Assembly: GCA_018263655.1 (NCBI GenBank)
Contig: JAANWY010000088.1
Span: forward strand, 1 to 26,397
Source: Anaerolineales bacterium
Lineage (GTDB): Bacteria; Chloroflexota; Anaerolineae; Epilineales; JAANWY01
Length of the DNA stretch: 26,397 nucleotides
Reading direction: 5' to 3'
Shown: positions 6,499-12,875 of the stretch, piece by piece
How the letters are laid out: each line of letters opens with the position of its first letter
Numbering within the stretch: the stretch's first letter is position 1
Made by a program: the position numbers and the translations under genes
Notes under the pieces: model-generated
Database searches by the model: none
What the model saw: the letters and a program-made list of their open reading frames with translations, nothing else
Told to the model about the DNA's origin: nothing

Positions 6499-7002
6499 AT
6501 GGTCCAGGCATCTGAGTACCCTCCTCCATCTCATGATGGCGTCTTTGAGTGTCCTGTGCTCCCCGCACGCGATGTCGTCATGTTCCCCCACATGCTCATC
6601 CCCCTGTTCGTCGGGCGGGATCGCTCTTTGCTGGCTGTGGAGGCGGCCGAGGAAGAGGATTACTCGCTGGTCGTAGTGGCGCAGCGCGATATGGAGATCA
6701 CGAATCCTCTACCCAACGATCTCCATTCCGTGGGCACTGAAATCACAGTGGGACGCACGGCGGGTTGCGGGAGAAGGTGATGGCAGCGCATCGCGCCGGG
6801 TTGAAGACGGTGTTGGTGCCGCAGAAGAACGAGAAAGGTAAGCGTTCAGCTCGAAGCAGTTTGACATTCCAACACAGGCTACGCCGTAACCTGCGGGAGG
6901 GTAACCGGGATTCGTTCACGGGTATTGGATCTAAACGTGGTGTTCGTGAATCGCATGGATGATGTGTTGCCGGTCGCCTTGCTGGAGAAGCGGGCGGGGT
7001 AG
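6499..7002 (+). pseudogene. lon: Lon protease remnant (internal deletion and frameshifts)
   Basis: Intact Lon is an ATP-dependent serine protease of roughly 780-820 residues. Here the first about 85 residues are a recognisable LON substrate-binding domain (CPVLPARDVVMFPHMLIPLFVGRD, ending SVGTEITVGRT). The reading then jumps, with a frame change near 6755-6762, to the extreme C-terminal protease segment GGLREKVMAAHRAGLKTVLVPQKNEK. Traces of LRRNLR follow, and in a third frame VFVNRMDDVLPVALLEKRAG then TAG (7000-7002). The AAA+ module and the catalytic Ser are absent, and at least two frame changes exist. Promoter and ribosome binding site persist, so a 93-residue N-terminal peptide (6499-6780) could still be made. 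A functional lon is presumably elsewhere in the genome. Confidence 0.88.
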
Positions 7003-7132
7003 GTTTGGCTCTCCGTGCGCCGGCGTTTTACGCTAAGTCAGTCGTCACTGCGATGCTCACCCCTGACCGCCGGCCGGTTTGCCCAGCATAGTGATCATTC
7101 GAGTTGTTAGCTACGAGAAAGGAGATTAAGTC

Positions 7133-8323
7133 ATGGGCCAATTCATACACGACCTGCTCCTCATTGACTTGATCATACAGCTTGCCCAAAGGTTCTTTGG
7201 CCTTGTCGTGCTTGCTGTCGTCATTATCGTGATCGTGGCATTGTTGGGTGGGCAGTGCTTCGGTGGCGTCTGCATTCCAGATGTCATCTACCTAGAGGAT
7301 GTCTTGGATGGTGTTCTCGGTGCTGCCGGCCAGCCTCCCGAAGGTACACCTGAATGTCCGAAGTTCCCGGAGGCATTCCCACAACTCTTGCCCGACACTT
7401 GGTCGCTGCGTAAAGTCGAGTCTATCAATATCGATGATGACAAGGACGAGATGGAGTGTCTGGCTGTCTATGAGTACAACGCGGGTGCCGGCGCCTTCGG
7501 TGGCCCGCTGGGCGGTGTCATCTATGACCCGCAGCCTGACCGAGATCCGCGCAGTATGCAGACGCCGATCCCCTATCGGCCGGCAGCCTACGTTCCGTAC
7601 CATCTGCTACCGCGCGAGGATGGCAAAGGATTCCTCAGCGAGCGGGCTGGTGACTGGTCGGAGATGATCCAGATCTATGATGCCGATGGTGATACCTTCA
7701 ACGAGTTGGTCTTCCGGGGCTTCTCTGGGTATAGCTTCCCTACGTATCTGTCTATCTTCGAGTGGCAGAACGAGCAAGACGGCTATCGCCTGATGACCAG
7801 TCCGGTGACAGGAGAAACGGTCGGCGGTTCTCTGTGGGGCGAAGCTGGGGTCAAGATCAAGCGTGACACGCGCACTGACGAAGAGGGCAACGAGGTCCCG
7901 ACGGGGCCAATTCAGAAGGTCACAGTCATGACCCGCCCCGAGCAACCCTTCTGGTACTTCCGGAGCCAGTTGTGTCACGCTAAGATTTACCGCTGGCACG
8001 GCGCCCCGGCTGCGCTTGTGCAGGATGACTATTACCTCACTTTCTGTTTCGGCCGGCCAGACGATGTGGATACGCGCCGTGACGAGTACCGCCTGTGGTA
8101 TCCCGAGGAGGCGTTGCTGGCGTGGTACGAAGATGGCGAGGTACGAGATATCAGCATCCCGGCCCATCCTGTGGGGAATACACTGGAGGCTGTTGTGACG
8201 CTGCGCCAGGGCAGCCGGCAGCGCTGGTTGGTCACCTGGAAGCTGAGCGAGAACACCGATGAGCAGGTGGGACACATGACTTTTTGGTATCTGGAACAGA
8301 TCGGCCAACCCTACGATCCATGA
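7133..8323 (+). CDS. Membrane-anchored protein of unknown function
   Basis: This 396-residue protein was not recognised as a named family. A single strong transmembrane segment lies near the N-terminus (about 20-42, FFGLVVLAVVIIVIVALLGG), followed by a Cys-containing stretch (GQCFGGVCIPD) and a large soluble part that is probably outside the membrane. The soluble part is rich in Trp, Tyr and acidic residues. It contains phrases such as IYDADGDTFNELVFRGFSGY, reminiscent of FG-GAP/VCBS-type calcium loops, and several aromatic strands (YRLWYPEEALLAWYEDGE), suggesting a beta-propeller or other beta-rich fold. AAAGGAG (7118-7124) lies 8 bases before the ATG. It stands alone between the lon remnant and a strong promoter for the next gene. 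Confidence 0.75.
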   Translation: MGQFIHDLLLIDLIIQLAQRFFGLVVLAVVIIVIVALLGGQCFGGVCIPDVIYLEDVLDGVLGAAGQPPEGTPECPKFPEAFPQLLPDTWSLRKVESINIDDDKDEMECLAVYEYNAGAGAFGGPLGGVIYDPQPDRDPRSMQTPIPYRPAAYVPYHLLPREDGKGFLSERAGDWSEMIQIYDADGDTFNELVFRGFSGYSFPTYLSIFEWQNEQDGYRLMTSPVTGETVGGSLWGEAGVKIKRDTRTDEEGNEVPTGPIQKVTVMTRPEQPFWYFRSQLCHAKIYRWHGAPAALVQDDYYLTFCFGRPDDVDTRRDEYRLWYPEEALLAWYEDGEVRDISIPAHPVGNTLEAVVTLRQGSRQRWLVTWKLSENTDEQVGHMTFWYLEQIGQPYDP

Positions 8324-8339
8324 TGACGCCGATCAAGCT

Positions 8340-8368
8340 TTGACAGCGTGAGTTGCGGCCAATATAAT
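8340..8368 (+). promoter_or_regulatory. Perfect-consensus sigma-70 promoter
   Basis: TTGACA (8340-8345), 17 bases, then TATAAT (8363-8368) match all 12 consensus positions at ideal spacing. The transcript would start at about 8375, giving a leader of about 245 bases that contains the palindromic element 8441-8525 before the AlbA_2 regulator gene. Confidence 0.8.
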
Positions 8369-8440
8369 ATGTGAAACGTAGAGCGTGAAACGTGGGCATG
8401 GTTCAGTTTGGCCAGACCCCTGGTTGACAATTAACACCAT

Positions 8441-8525
8441 GGGTAGTTAGCCCAACCGCGTTGGGCGGCTCCGAAATGCGAAGTTTGGCTCGCTTTCAAC
8501 GGCCAACACGGTTGGCCTGCTACCC
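8441..8525. repeat. Cloverleaf-like palindromic element in the regulator leader
   Basis: GGGTAG (8441-8446) and CTACCC (8520-8525) close a structure with two hairpins, GCCCAAC-CGC-GTTGGGC (8450-8466) and GGCCAAC-ACG-GTTGGCC (8501-8517). Outside it, TTGACA (8424-8429) and TGTCAA (8531-8536) can also pair. In RNA this would be a stable multi-stem fold. It may be a mobile palindrome or a leader regulatory structure. No known riboswitch was recognised. Confidence 0.65.
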
Positions 8526-8621
8526 AAAAGTGTCAAGGTGTTTTCCGCCTCAATTGAACCATGCCGAAACGTGTGATTGGAAAATGGAGCCACCATCACG
8601 TTTCGTGATGGGTCGACTGCT

Positions 8622-10007
8622 ATGACAGCGATGACTGACGAAATACGCGAATTGCTACAGCAGGGCAAGAAGGGTGAACAGACCGACTTCCAGCCGGCCG
8701 ACGTCACATCCAGCCGGTTGGCACAATCCATGGTCGCCATGGCCAACGGCGCCGGCGGTACCATCCTCGTCGGCGTGTCCGGCCGCAAGCCGAAGATCGT
8801 TGGCCTGGACGACCCCGAGGTGGCGCAGGATAGAGCCGTCGAGGCGGCGTTGCTGTGTGAGCCCTCGCTCATCATCCCGCTCCCCAAGATCGTCGAAGTT
8901 GACGAGCGTGCGCTGCTGATCGTCGATATTCCGCGGGGCTTGCCACATGCCTACAGCCTCGATGGGCGCTATCTCGGGCGGCGAGGAACGAAGAACGAGC
9001 CGCTCACGGGAGAGGAACTGCGCCGCCTTCTCTTCGATCGGGGCGAGCGTAGCTTCGAGGGGTTGCCGGCGCCAGGTACGACCTACGACGATCTGGATCC
9101 AGAAAAGGTAGAGCGCTACGTCGGGGTGCTGGATGGCGCCGGGGACCTGGCGGCCGATGAGGTGTTGCAGAAGCGGGGGGGCCTGACGCCGGCCGGAGAA
9201 CCGACCTATGCCGGCGTACTGCTCTTCGGCAAAGAGCCCTTTGCGGCCGTACCGGGCTGTGAAATCACCGTGGTCCGCTACGCCGGCACCGAAATGGGCG
9301 ACGAATTCCTACGTCAGGACATCCGCGATACGCTGCCGGAGCAGATTCGGCGCACCGAGGCCTTTCTTGTGAGCAACATGCGCGTCGGCGCACGGCTGAG
9401 GGGCTTCGATCGTGAGGACAAGGCGGAGTATCCGGTGGAGGCCGTGCGCGAGGCGATCGTCAACGCTGTGGCCCACCGGGACTACAGCATCACGGGTGAT
9501 CAGATACGGGTCTTCATGTTCTCCGACCGGATCGAGGTGTACAGCCCAGGCCGGCTACCGGGCCCGGTGACGGTCGACAATCTTGTGGAGGAACGATTCT
9601 CCCGCAACGAGACCATCGTACAGGTCCTCGCCGACTTGGGCTTCATCGAGCGTTTGGGCTATGGGATTGACCGCATGATCCGGCTGATGCAGGGGGAGGA
9701 CCTTCCCGCGCCGGCTTTTGAAGAGACAGCTGCCGGTTTTCGCGTCACCCTACACGGCCACGGCCAACACCTCATTACCGGAGACACGGTTGACCGGAGT
9801 CGCTGGGCCCACCTCCACCTGAATCCGCGCCAGGAGGAGGCGCTGGAGTACTTGGCCGAACACGGCCGCATCACAAACCGGGAATATCAGGACCTCGCCC
9901 CGGATGTCACATCCGAAACGATCCGGCGTGATCTTGTGGATCTTGTGGAGCGTGGTCTGCTGCTCAAGATTGGTCGTAAGCGTGCGACCTATTACATCTT
10001 CAAGTAG
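8622..10007 (+). CDS. AlbA_2 / HATPase_c_4 / winged-helix putative transcriptional regulator
   Basis: This 461-residue protein has three parts. An N-terminal Schlafen-type AlbA_2 domain (about 5-130) shows the glycine turn GAGGTILVGV (43-52) and YLGRRGTKNEPLTGEEL (117-133). A central GHKL-like ATPase-type domain (about 225-330) carries the helix REAIVNAVAHRDY (276-288) and the YSPGRLPGPVT turn. A C-terminal winged helix (about 395-461) reads ITNREYQDLAPDVTSETIRRDL. Relatives are annotated as putative transcriptional regulators or, misleadingly, as RecG-like helicases; ligand and targets are mostly unknown. An in-frame TTG at 8577 would add 15 residues that read like non-coding sequence, so I chose ATG 8622; ATG 8631 is also possible. 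It has its own consensus promoter and is followed by a complex control region, which it might recognise. Confidence 0.88.
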   Translation: MTAMTDEIRELLQQGKKGEQTDFQPADVTSSRLAQSMVAMANGAGGTILVGVSGRKPKIVGLDDPEVAQDRAVEAALLCEPSLIIPLPKIVEVDERALLIVDIPRGLPHAYSLDGRYLGRRGTKNEPLTGEELRRLLFDRGERSFEGLPAPGTTYDDLDPEKVERYVGVLDGAGDLAADEVLQKRGGLTPAGEPTYAGVLLFGKEPFAAVPGCEITVVRYAGTEMGDEFLRQDIRDTLPEQIRRTEAFLVSNMRVGARLRGFDREDKAEYPVEAVREAIVNAVAHRDYSITGDQIRVFMFSDRIEVYSPGRLPGPVTVDNLVEERFSRNETIVQVLADLGFIERLGYGIDRMIRLMQGEDLPAPAFEETAAGFRVTLHGHGQHLITGDTVDRSRWAHLHLNPRQEEALEYLAEHGRITNREYQDLAPDVTSETIRRDLVDLVERGLLLKIGRKRATYYIFK

Positions 10008-10039
10008 CCAAAGCGCACGTCGTGTCAAGTGGAGGGCTG

Positions 10040-10116
10040 TCCCAATTTACCCCATTAGAACATATGTTCTACGCAATCTATTCCCAAAATATCCCACTTT
10101 ATCCCACCTTATCCCA
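10040..10116. promoter_or_regulatory. Phased TCCCA repeats (MraZ-box-like, read on the minus strand)
   Basis: TCCCA occurs at 10082, 10092, 10102 and 10112, exactly one helical turn (10 bp) apart. Another TCCCA and a CCCCA are 10 bp apart at 10040 and 10050. On the minus strand this reads TGGGA-N5 repeated, the arrangement known for MraZ binding sites (three TGGGN units with 5-base spacers). MraZ sites normally read this way toward the gene; here the gene lies on the other side, so a different regulator is equally possible. Confidence 0.6.
10056..10071. promoter_or_regulatory. Perfect 16-bp palindrome resembling a GAAC-N4-GTTC SOS box
   Basis: TAGAACATATGTTCTA is fully self-complementary. 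Its core GAACATATGTTC matches the LexA operator form known from Bacillus and other Gram-positive bacteria (GAAC-N4-GTTC). It lies between the two groups of phased TCCCA repeats, about 117 bases before the GTG of the next gene. Assignment to LexA is inferred, since Chloroflexota operators vary. Confidence 0.5.
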
Positions 10117-10188
10117 CATCCAGTGGAGGAAATGCCAGGTAATGTAGGTGTTCGTACTGAATACTGTCCTGCTGAAGGAGTAAGCGGC

Positions 10189-10710
10189 GTGCTACAGAGT
10201 GTTGCCTTCGTCGAGTTGATCACCCACGAGCATCGGTTTAGGGCCAAGGTGTACACACGTGGCCAGCGTTTATTGGATATGCTTAACAATCAGACGACCG
10301 AGTTCTTGCAGACCTACGATGTGGAGGTGTATCGGTACAGTGCTCCCGAAGACTGCGTAGGCACGTTCGAGGAAGCCGTGATCCGCAAGAGTGATCTTCA
10401 CCTAGCCATTATTACACGCGAGGAGCACGAAGCACCCACTCAGCGTCTATTTGGCTTTGTCCAGAAGATTTCTTATCATGTGTTTCTAACTGTGCCGGGC
10501 TACGAGGTCCGTGGCAAGATGCACCTCGTGCAACAGCATGATCACAATCCCATAGCTGTCCTGTCACAGCAGGCGGGGCGGTTCTTTCCTGTGACGGGTG
10601 CAACGGCATCGCAAGCTTGGGCCGGCGAGGTTGTCTTGGACAGCCCGGTGATTATGGTGAACAAAAGCTCACTCTCCCTCTTCTATCTGGGCGAGGAGCC
10701 GGTGGAGTAG
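10189..10710 (+). CDS. Small protein with an internally duplicated beta domain, unknown function
   Basis: This 173-residue cytoplasmic protein has no signal peptide or membrane segment. The two halves appear to be copies of one unit of about 65 residues. Each starts with a short strand (FRAKVYTRGQ; YEVRGKMHL), then a helix with a polar turn (RLLDMLNNQTTEFLQTYDVEV; AVLSQQAGRFFPVTGATAS) and ends with a hydrophobic strand after a charged turn (VIRKSDLHLAII; MVNKSSLSLFYL). I read this as a pseudo-symmetric beta fold of a conserved unknown family. The reading frame stays open far upstream, but GTG at 10189 has GAAGGAG (10174-10180) 8 bases before it, and the upstream part is repeat-like regulatory DNA. 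ATG at 10132 is an alternative with a poorly spaced GGAGG. The control region at 10040-10116 suggests tight regulation. Confidence 0.72.
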   Translation: MLQSVAFVELITHEHRFRAKVYTRGQRLLDMLNNQTTEFLQTYDVEVYRYSAPEDCVGTFEEAVIRKSDLHLAIITREEHEAPTQRLFGFVQKISYHVFLTVPGYEVRGKMHLVQQHDHNPIAVLSQQAGRFFPVTGATASQAWAGEVVLDSPVIMVNKSSLSLFYLGEEPVE

Positions 10711-10714
10711 GCGT

Positions 10715-10730
10715 GATTGGTACACCAATC
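10715..10730. promoter_or_regulatory. GATTGGT-AC-ACCAATC inverted repeat
   Basis: Seven-base arms with a 2-base centre start 4 bases after the stop codon at 10710 and abut the target duplication of the following element. With no T-run it is more like an operator for the next gene than a terminator. Confidence 0.35.
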
Positions 10731-10736
10731 TCCTTA

Positions 10737-10838
10737 GTGTCTTCTCAATATATGGGGGGACATGTAGGACGATTTGGTAAATCGTCGGGTCGAAATACCA
10801 TTTCGACCTACATAGCCCCGAAATATTGAGATGATACT
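10737..10838. mobile_element. 102-bp palindromic MITE-like element directly before a start codon
   Basis: The ends are imperfect inverted repeats (AGTGTCTTCTCAATAT at 10736-10751 against ATATTGAGATGATACT at 10823-10838, 14 of 16). Inside are two hairpins, GACGATTT-GGT-AAATCGTC and GGTCGAAAT-ACC-ATTTCGACC, closed by TGTAGG/CCTACA. CTCCTTA occurs on both sides (10730-10736 and 10839-10845), consistent with a 7-bp target duplication. The last base of the right copy is the A of the ATG at 10845. Confidence 0.72.
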
Positions 10839-10844
10839 CTCCTT

Positions 10845-11531
10845 ATGATCGCTGCGATTTTTGATCTGGACGGAACGCTGTACGATGGGCATATCTGGCT
10901 GGCGCTGAAGCGACATCATGAGACTCACCGGGTAAAGCGGCTGGCGCTGTACGCCTACATTGCCACGCATATGCCGCTGTGGCCTCTGTACAGTCTGGGC
11001 CTGCTGAGCGCGGCGCAGTTCTATGCGATGTGGGGCCGGCACATGTCGTGGCTGATTGGTGGCCTCACGCTGGAGGAAGCCAACGGTGTGTTCGAGTGGG
11101 TGACTGAGGAAGACGTGGTGCCGAACTTGCGTCACGATGTGGTGTCAGTGTTGCGCGACCATCAGCGCCGGGGGCACCGTGTGATACTGCTCTCCGGGAC
11201 GTTCCAACCACTGCTTCAGGTTGTTGGCGACCAGCTAGGTGTCGAGGATGTGGTTGGCACCGAACTCGCGGTCCGCAATGGACGGTATACTGGACACATC
11301 GTGCCTCCAGTGTGCATGGCGGAGGGTAAGGCCAAGCGCCTGAGGGCTTTCGTGGACGCGCATGGCGAACACATTGACCTGTCAGCCAGCTATGCTTATG
11401 CAGACGGCCCTATCGATCTGCCAGCCCTCGAGTCGGTGGGGCATCCGGCAGCCGTCTATCCGGGCCCGAGGCTGGCCTCTATTGCTGAACAGCGAGGTTG
11501 GCCGATTCTTGGCGAACCGAGCGAAACTTGA
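10845..11531 (+). CDS. HAD-superfamily hydrolase, subfamily IB (SerB-like phosphatase)
   Basis: This 228-residue Mg-dependent phosphohydrolase has motif I DLDGT (nucleophile Asp7, acid Asp9), motif II LLSGTFQP, a conserved Lys in AEGKAKRLRAF and motif III/IV YADGPIDLPALESVGHPAAVYP. An alpha-helical cap lies between motifs I and II. The family contains phosphoserine phosphatase and related small-molecule phosphatases. Motif III has ADGPID where many relatives have SDS-x-x-D, but both Asp are kept. The substrate is not evident. The ATG at 10845 has no ribosome binding site because a palindromic element ends exactly there. An ATG farther in would remove motif I, so this start is retained. The gene converges on the cold-shock gene with only 12 bases between the two ends. 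Confidence 0.9.
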   Translation: MIAAIFDLDGTLYDGHIWLALKRHHETHRVKRLALYAYIATHMPLWPLYSLGLLSAAQFYAMWGRHMSWLIGGLTLEEANGVFEWVTEEDVVPNLRHDVVSVLRDHQRRGHRVILLSGTFQPLLQVVGDQLGVEDVVGTELAVRNGRYTGHIVPPVCMAEGKAKRLRAFVDAHGEHIDLSASYAYADGPIDLPALESVGHPAAVYPGPRLASIAEQRGWPILGEPSET

Positions 11532-11543
11532 GAATGATGCCGG

Positions 11544-12089
11544 TTATCGATGACTGCGCTCGTGTTCTCGCAGGGACGCCAGTACAGCGTCGCAGGCCAC
11601 CCGAAGACCGGCTAGATCGCCCATGTCCTCCAGAATTGACAGCTTTCGCTCGAAGAACTCGTCGTAGTTTTCGTCGTCGTAAGGGCCGACGATGTTCATG
11701 TCGATGCGGAACTTGGGATCGACCTCGGCCAGGCTCGTGTCATCCCACACCTCGCACTGTTCAGGATCAGCGCGCTCGAGTTCGAACATGTGCAAGCTGG
11801 AGGCGTAGAAGATATCGGCCAGGCTCACGGGCTCAGCCGGCGGCGGTCCAACGTCGGGGGGCAGTTGAGGTTCGACTTCAACTGAGTCCAGGTTCTCGGC
11901 CTGCAGTCCCTTGGGCGTTTCCTTGATGTCGAAATCGACACGCTGCCCCTCGAACAGCGTCGTTAGGTCAGACCGCTGCACATCGGCGATGTGGACGAAG
12001 ACATCGTCCCCATTCTGCTGGCCAATGAACCCATAGCCTTTGTTTGTGTCGAACCACTTAACAACTCCGGTTGCCCGCTCTTCTGCCAT
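11544..12089 (-). CDS. Cold-shock-domain protein with an extra C-terminal domain
   Basis: The N-terminal 70 residues are a single-strand nucleic-acid-binding cold-shock domain: GVVKWFDTNKGYGFI with RNP1 KGYGFI (17-22) and RNP2 DVFVHI (29-34). Typical CspA proteins stop at about 70 residues. This one continues for about 110, with an acidic Pro-rich linker (VEVEPQLPPDVGPPPAEP) and an unrecognised domain rich in Asp/Glu and aromatics (FRIDMNIVGPYDDENYDEFFERKLSILEDMGDL, given here only as an overall character of acidic helices). I chose ATG at 12089 because AAGGAAGGA lies about 11 bases upstream and the protein then starts MAEERATGVVKWF. A longer form from 12149 has no ribosome binding site. It probably acts as an RNA chaperone. 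Confidence 0.9.
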   Translation of the reverse strand: MAEERATGVVKWFDTNKGYGFIGQQNGDDVFVHIADVQRSDLTTLFEGQRVDFDIKETPKGLQAENLDSVEVEPQLPPDVGPPPAEPVSLADIFYASSLHMFELERADPEQCEVWDDTSLAEVDPKFRIDMNIVGPYDDENYDEFFERKLSILEDMGDLAGLRVACDAVLASLREHERSHR

Positions 12090-12324
12090 AGGGTCGTTCT
12101 TCCTTCCTTTCGTAACAATCAGGGCTTGTCCTTGTTCTAGGATGTCCATTCTGTCTGTATGAGAGTATACTGTGTCATGACGAGAACGTCAAGGTGGCTG
12201 GCTCTGGAGTTGGCCCCTCAGATTTCCGCTGGGTAACTGCGAAGGCCCGCAGCGCTTTGAGTAGCCACTCTGCTGGATGATGTAGGGGCATGATGTGGGG
12301 GCGTTGGCTGGAGTTTCCCCCTCG

Positions 12325-12495
12325 AACCCTTCGACAACAGGCCCCCTTCGACAAGCTCAGGACGTCGCTTCGATGAACTCAGGACGCCGCTCAGAGCCTG
12401 CCCTGAGCTTGCCGAAGGGACGTCGCAAGCTCGAGCGTCCAGGAAGCTGAAACTTGTTTCAGGCCTGCCTGTGCGTGGGCAGACAGGTCGTGGAT
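12325..12495. repeat. Cluster of short interspersed palindromic repeats
   Basis: This non-coding stretch between the cold-shock gene and the MITE at 12613 holds several members of the CCTTCGACAAGCTCAGG family: forward at 12345-12363, a TTCGATGAACTCAGGACG variant at about 12368-12385, and inverted CCTGAGCTTGCCGAAGGG at about 12401-12420. Further on are the hairpins CTGAAAC-TT-GTTTCAG (12447-12462) and CCTGCCTG/GCAGACAGG. The same family occurs at 2564 and inside the MITE at 22790. Nothing else was seen in 12150-12604. Confidence 0.75.
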
Positions 12496-12612
12496 GTTTG
12501 GCCCTGCATTTAGGCGCCACAGCCGCTGGTGACTTATAGGGAAACATTGGGCATTGGGCCTTGCAATGAACGGCGTCATTCAGTACAATCTATGGGTCTC
12601 AGTAGATCTAAG

Positions 12613-12755
12613 GTAACCGTTCAGGTGGTCTTGAAAACAGATGCATAAGGTGACCGGCACTTGCGAAATCAACATCAAAATCACCGTTTTCGGCACAGCA
12701 CAGGCATTGTTGTCGCCAAAATCTGCCTGGAAGTGCCGGTCACCTGAACGGATAC
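12613..12755. mobile_element. 143-bp MITE with perfect 8-bp target duplication, IS66-type ends
   Basis: The left end GTAACCGTTCAGGTG and the right end (read inverted) GTATCCGTTCAGGTG match at 14 of 15 positions. GATCTAAG flanks both sides exactly (12605-12612, 12756-12763). A second inverted pair, GGTGACCGGCACTT, lies at 12650-12663 on the left and adjoins the right terminal repeat, so the left arm looks extended by about 22 bases. Ends starting GTAA and 8-bp duplications are the published hallmarks of the IS66 family, but no transposase is present. It sits about 120 bases upstream of hemL. Confidence 0.85.
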
Positions 12756-12875
12756 GATCTAAGAGCGTGCATCACTGACTCGTGAGTGCTAAGGTTTATG
12801 ATAGAAGTGGATGGGGGTCGGATCACGCGTGTTGGGTGGTTACGACCCCTCTGGATGACGGGAGAAGTCTCTTAG

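Noticed and set aside
7607..8308. 233-residue open frame on the minus strand opposite the membrane-anchored protein
   Set aside because: The plus-strand gene has a good ribosome binding site and a transmembrane anchor. The antisense product shows no known motif.
9904..10188. N-terminal extension of the duplicated-fold gene
   Set aside because: The open frame continues upstream, but it overlaps the regulator gene's end and the regulatory repeats. GTG 10189 has a strong GAAGGAG.
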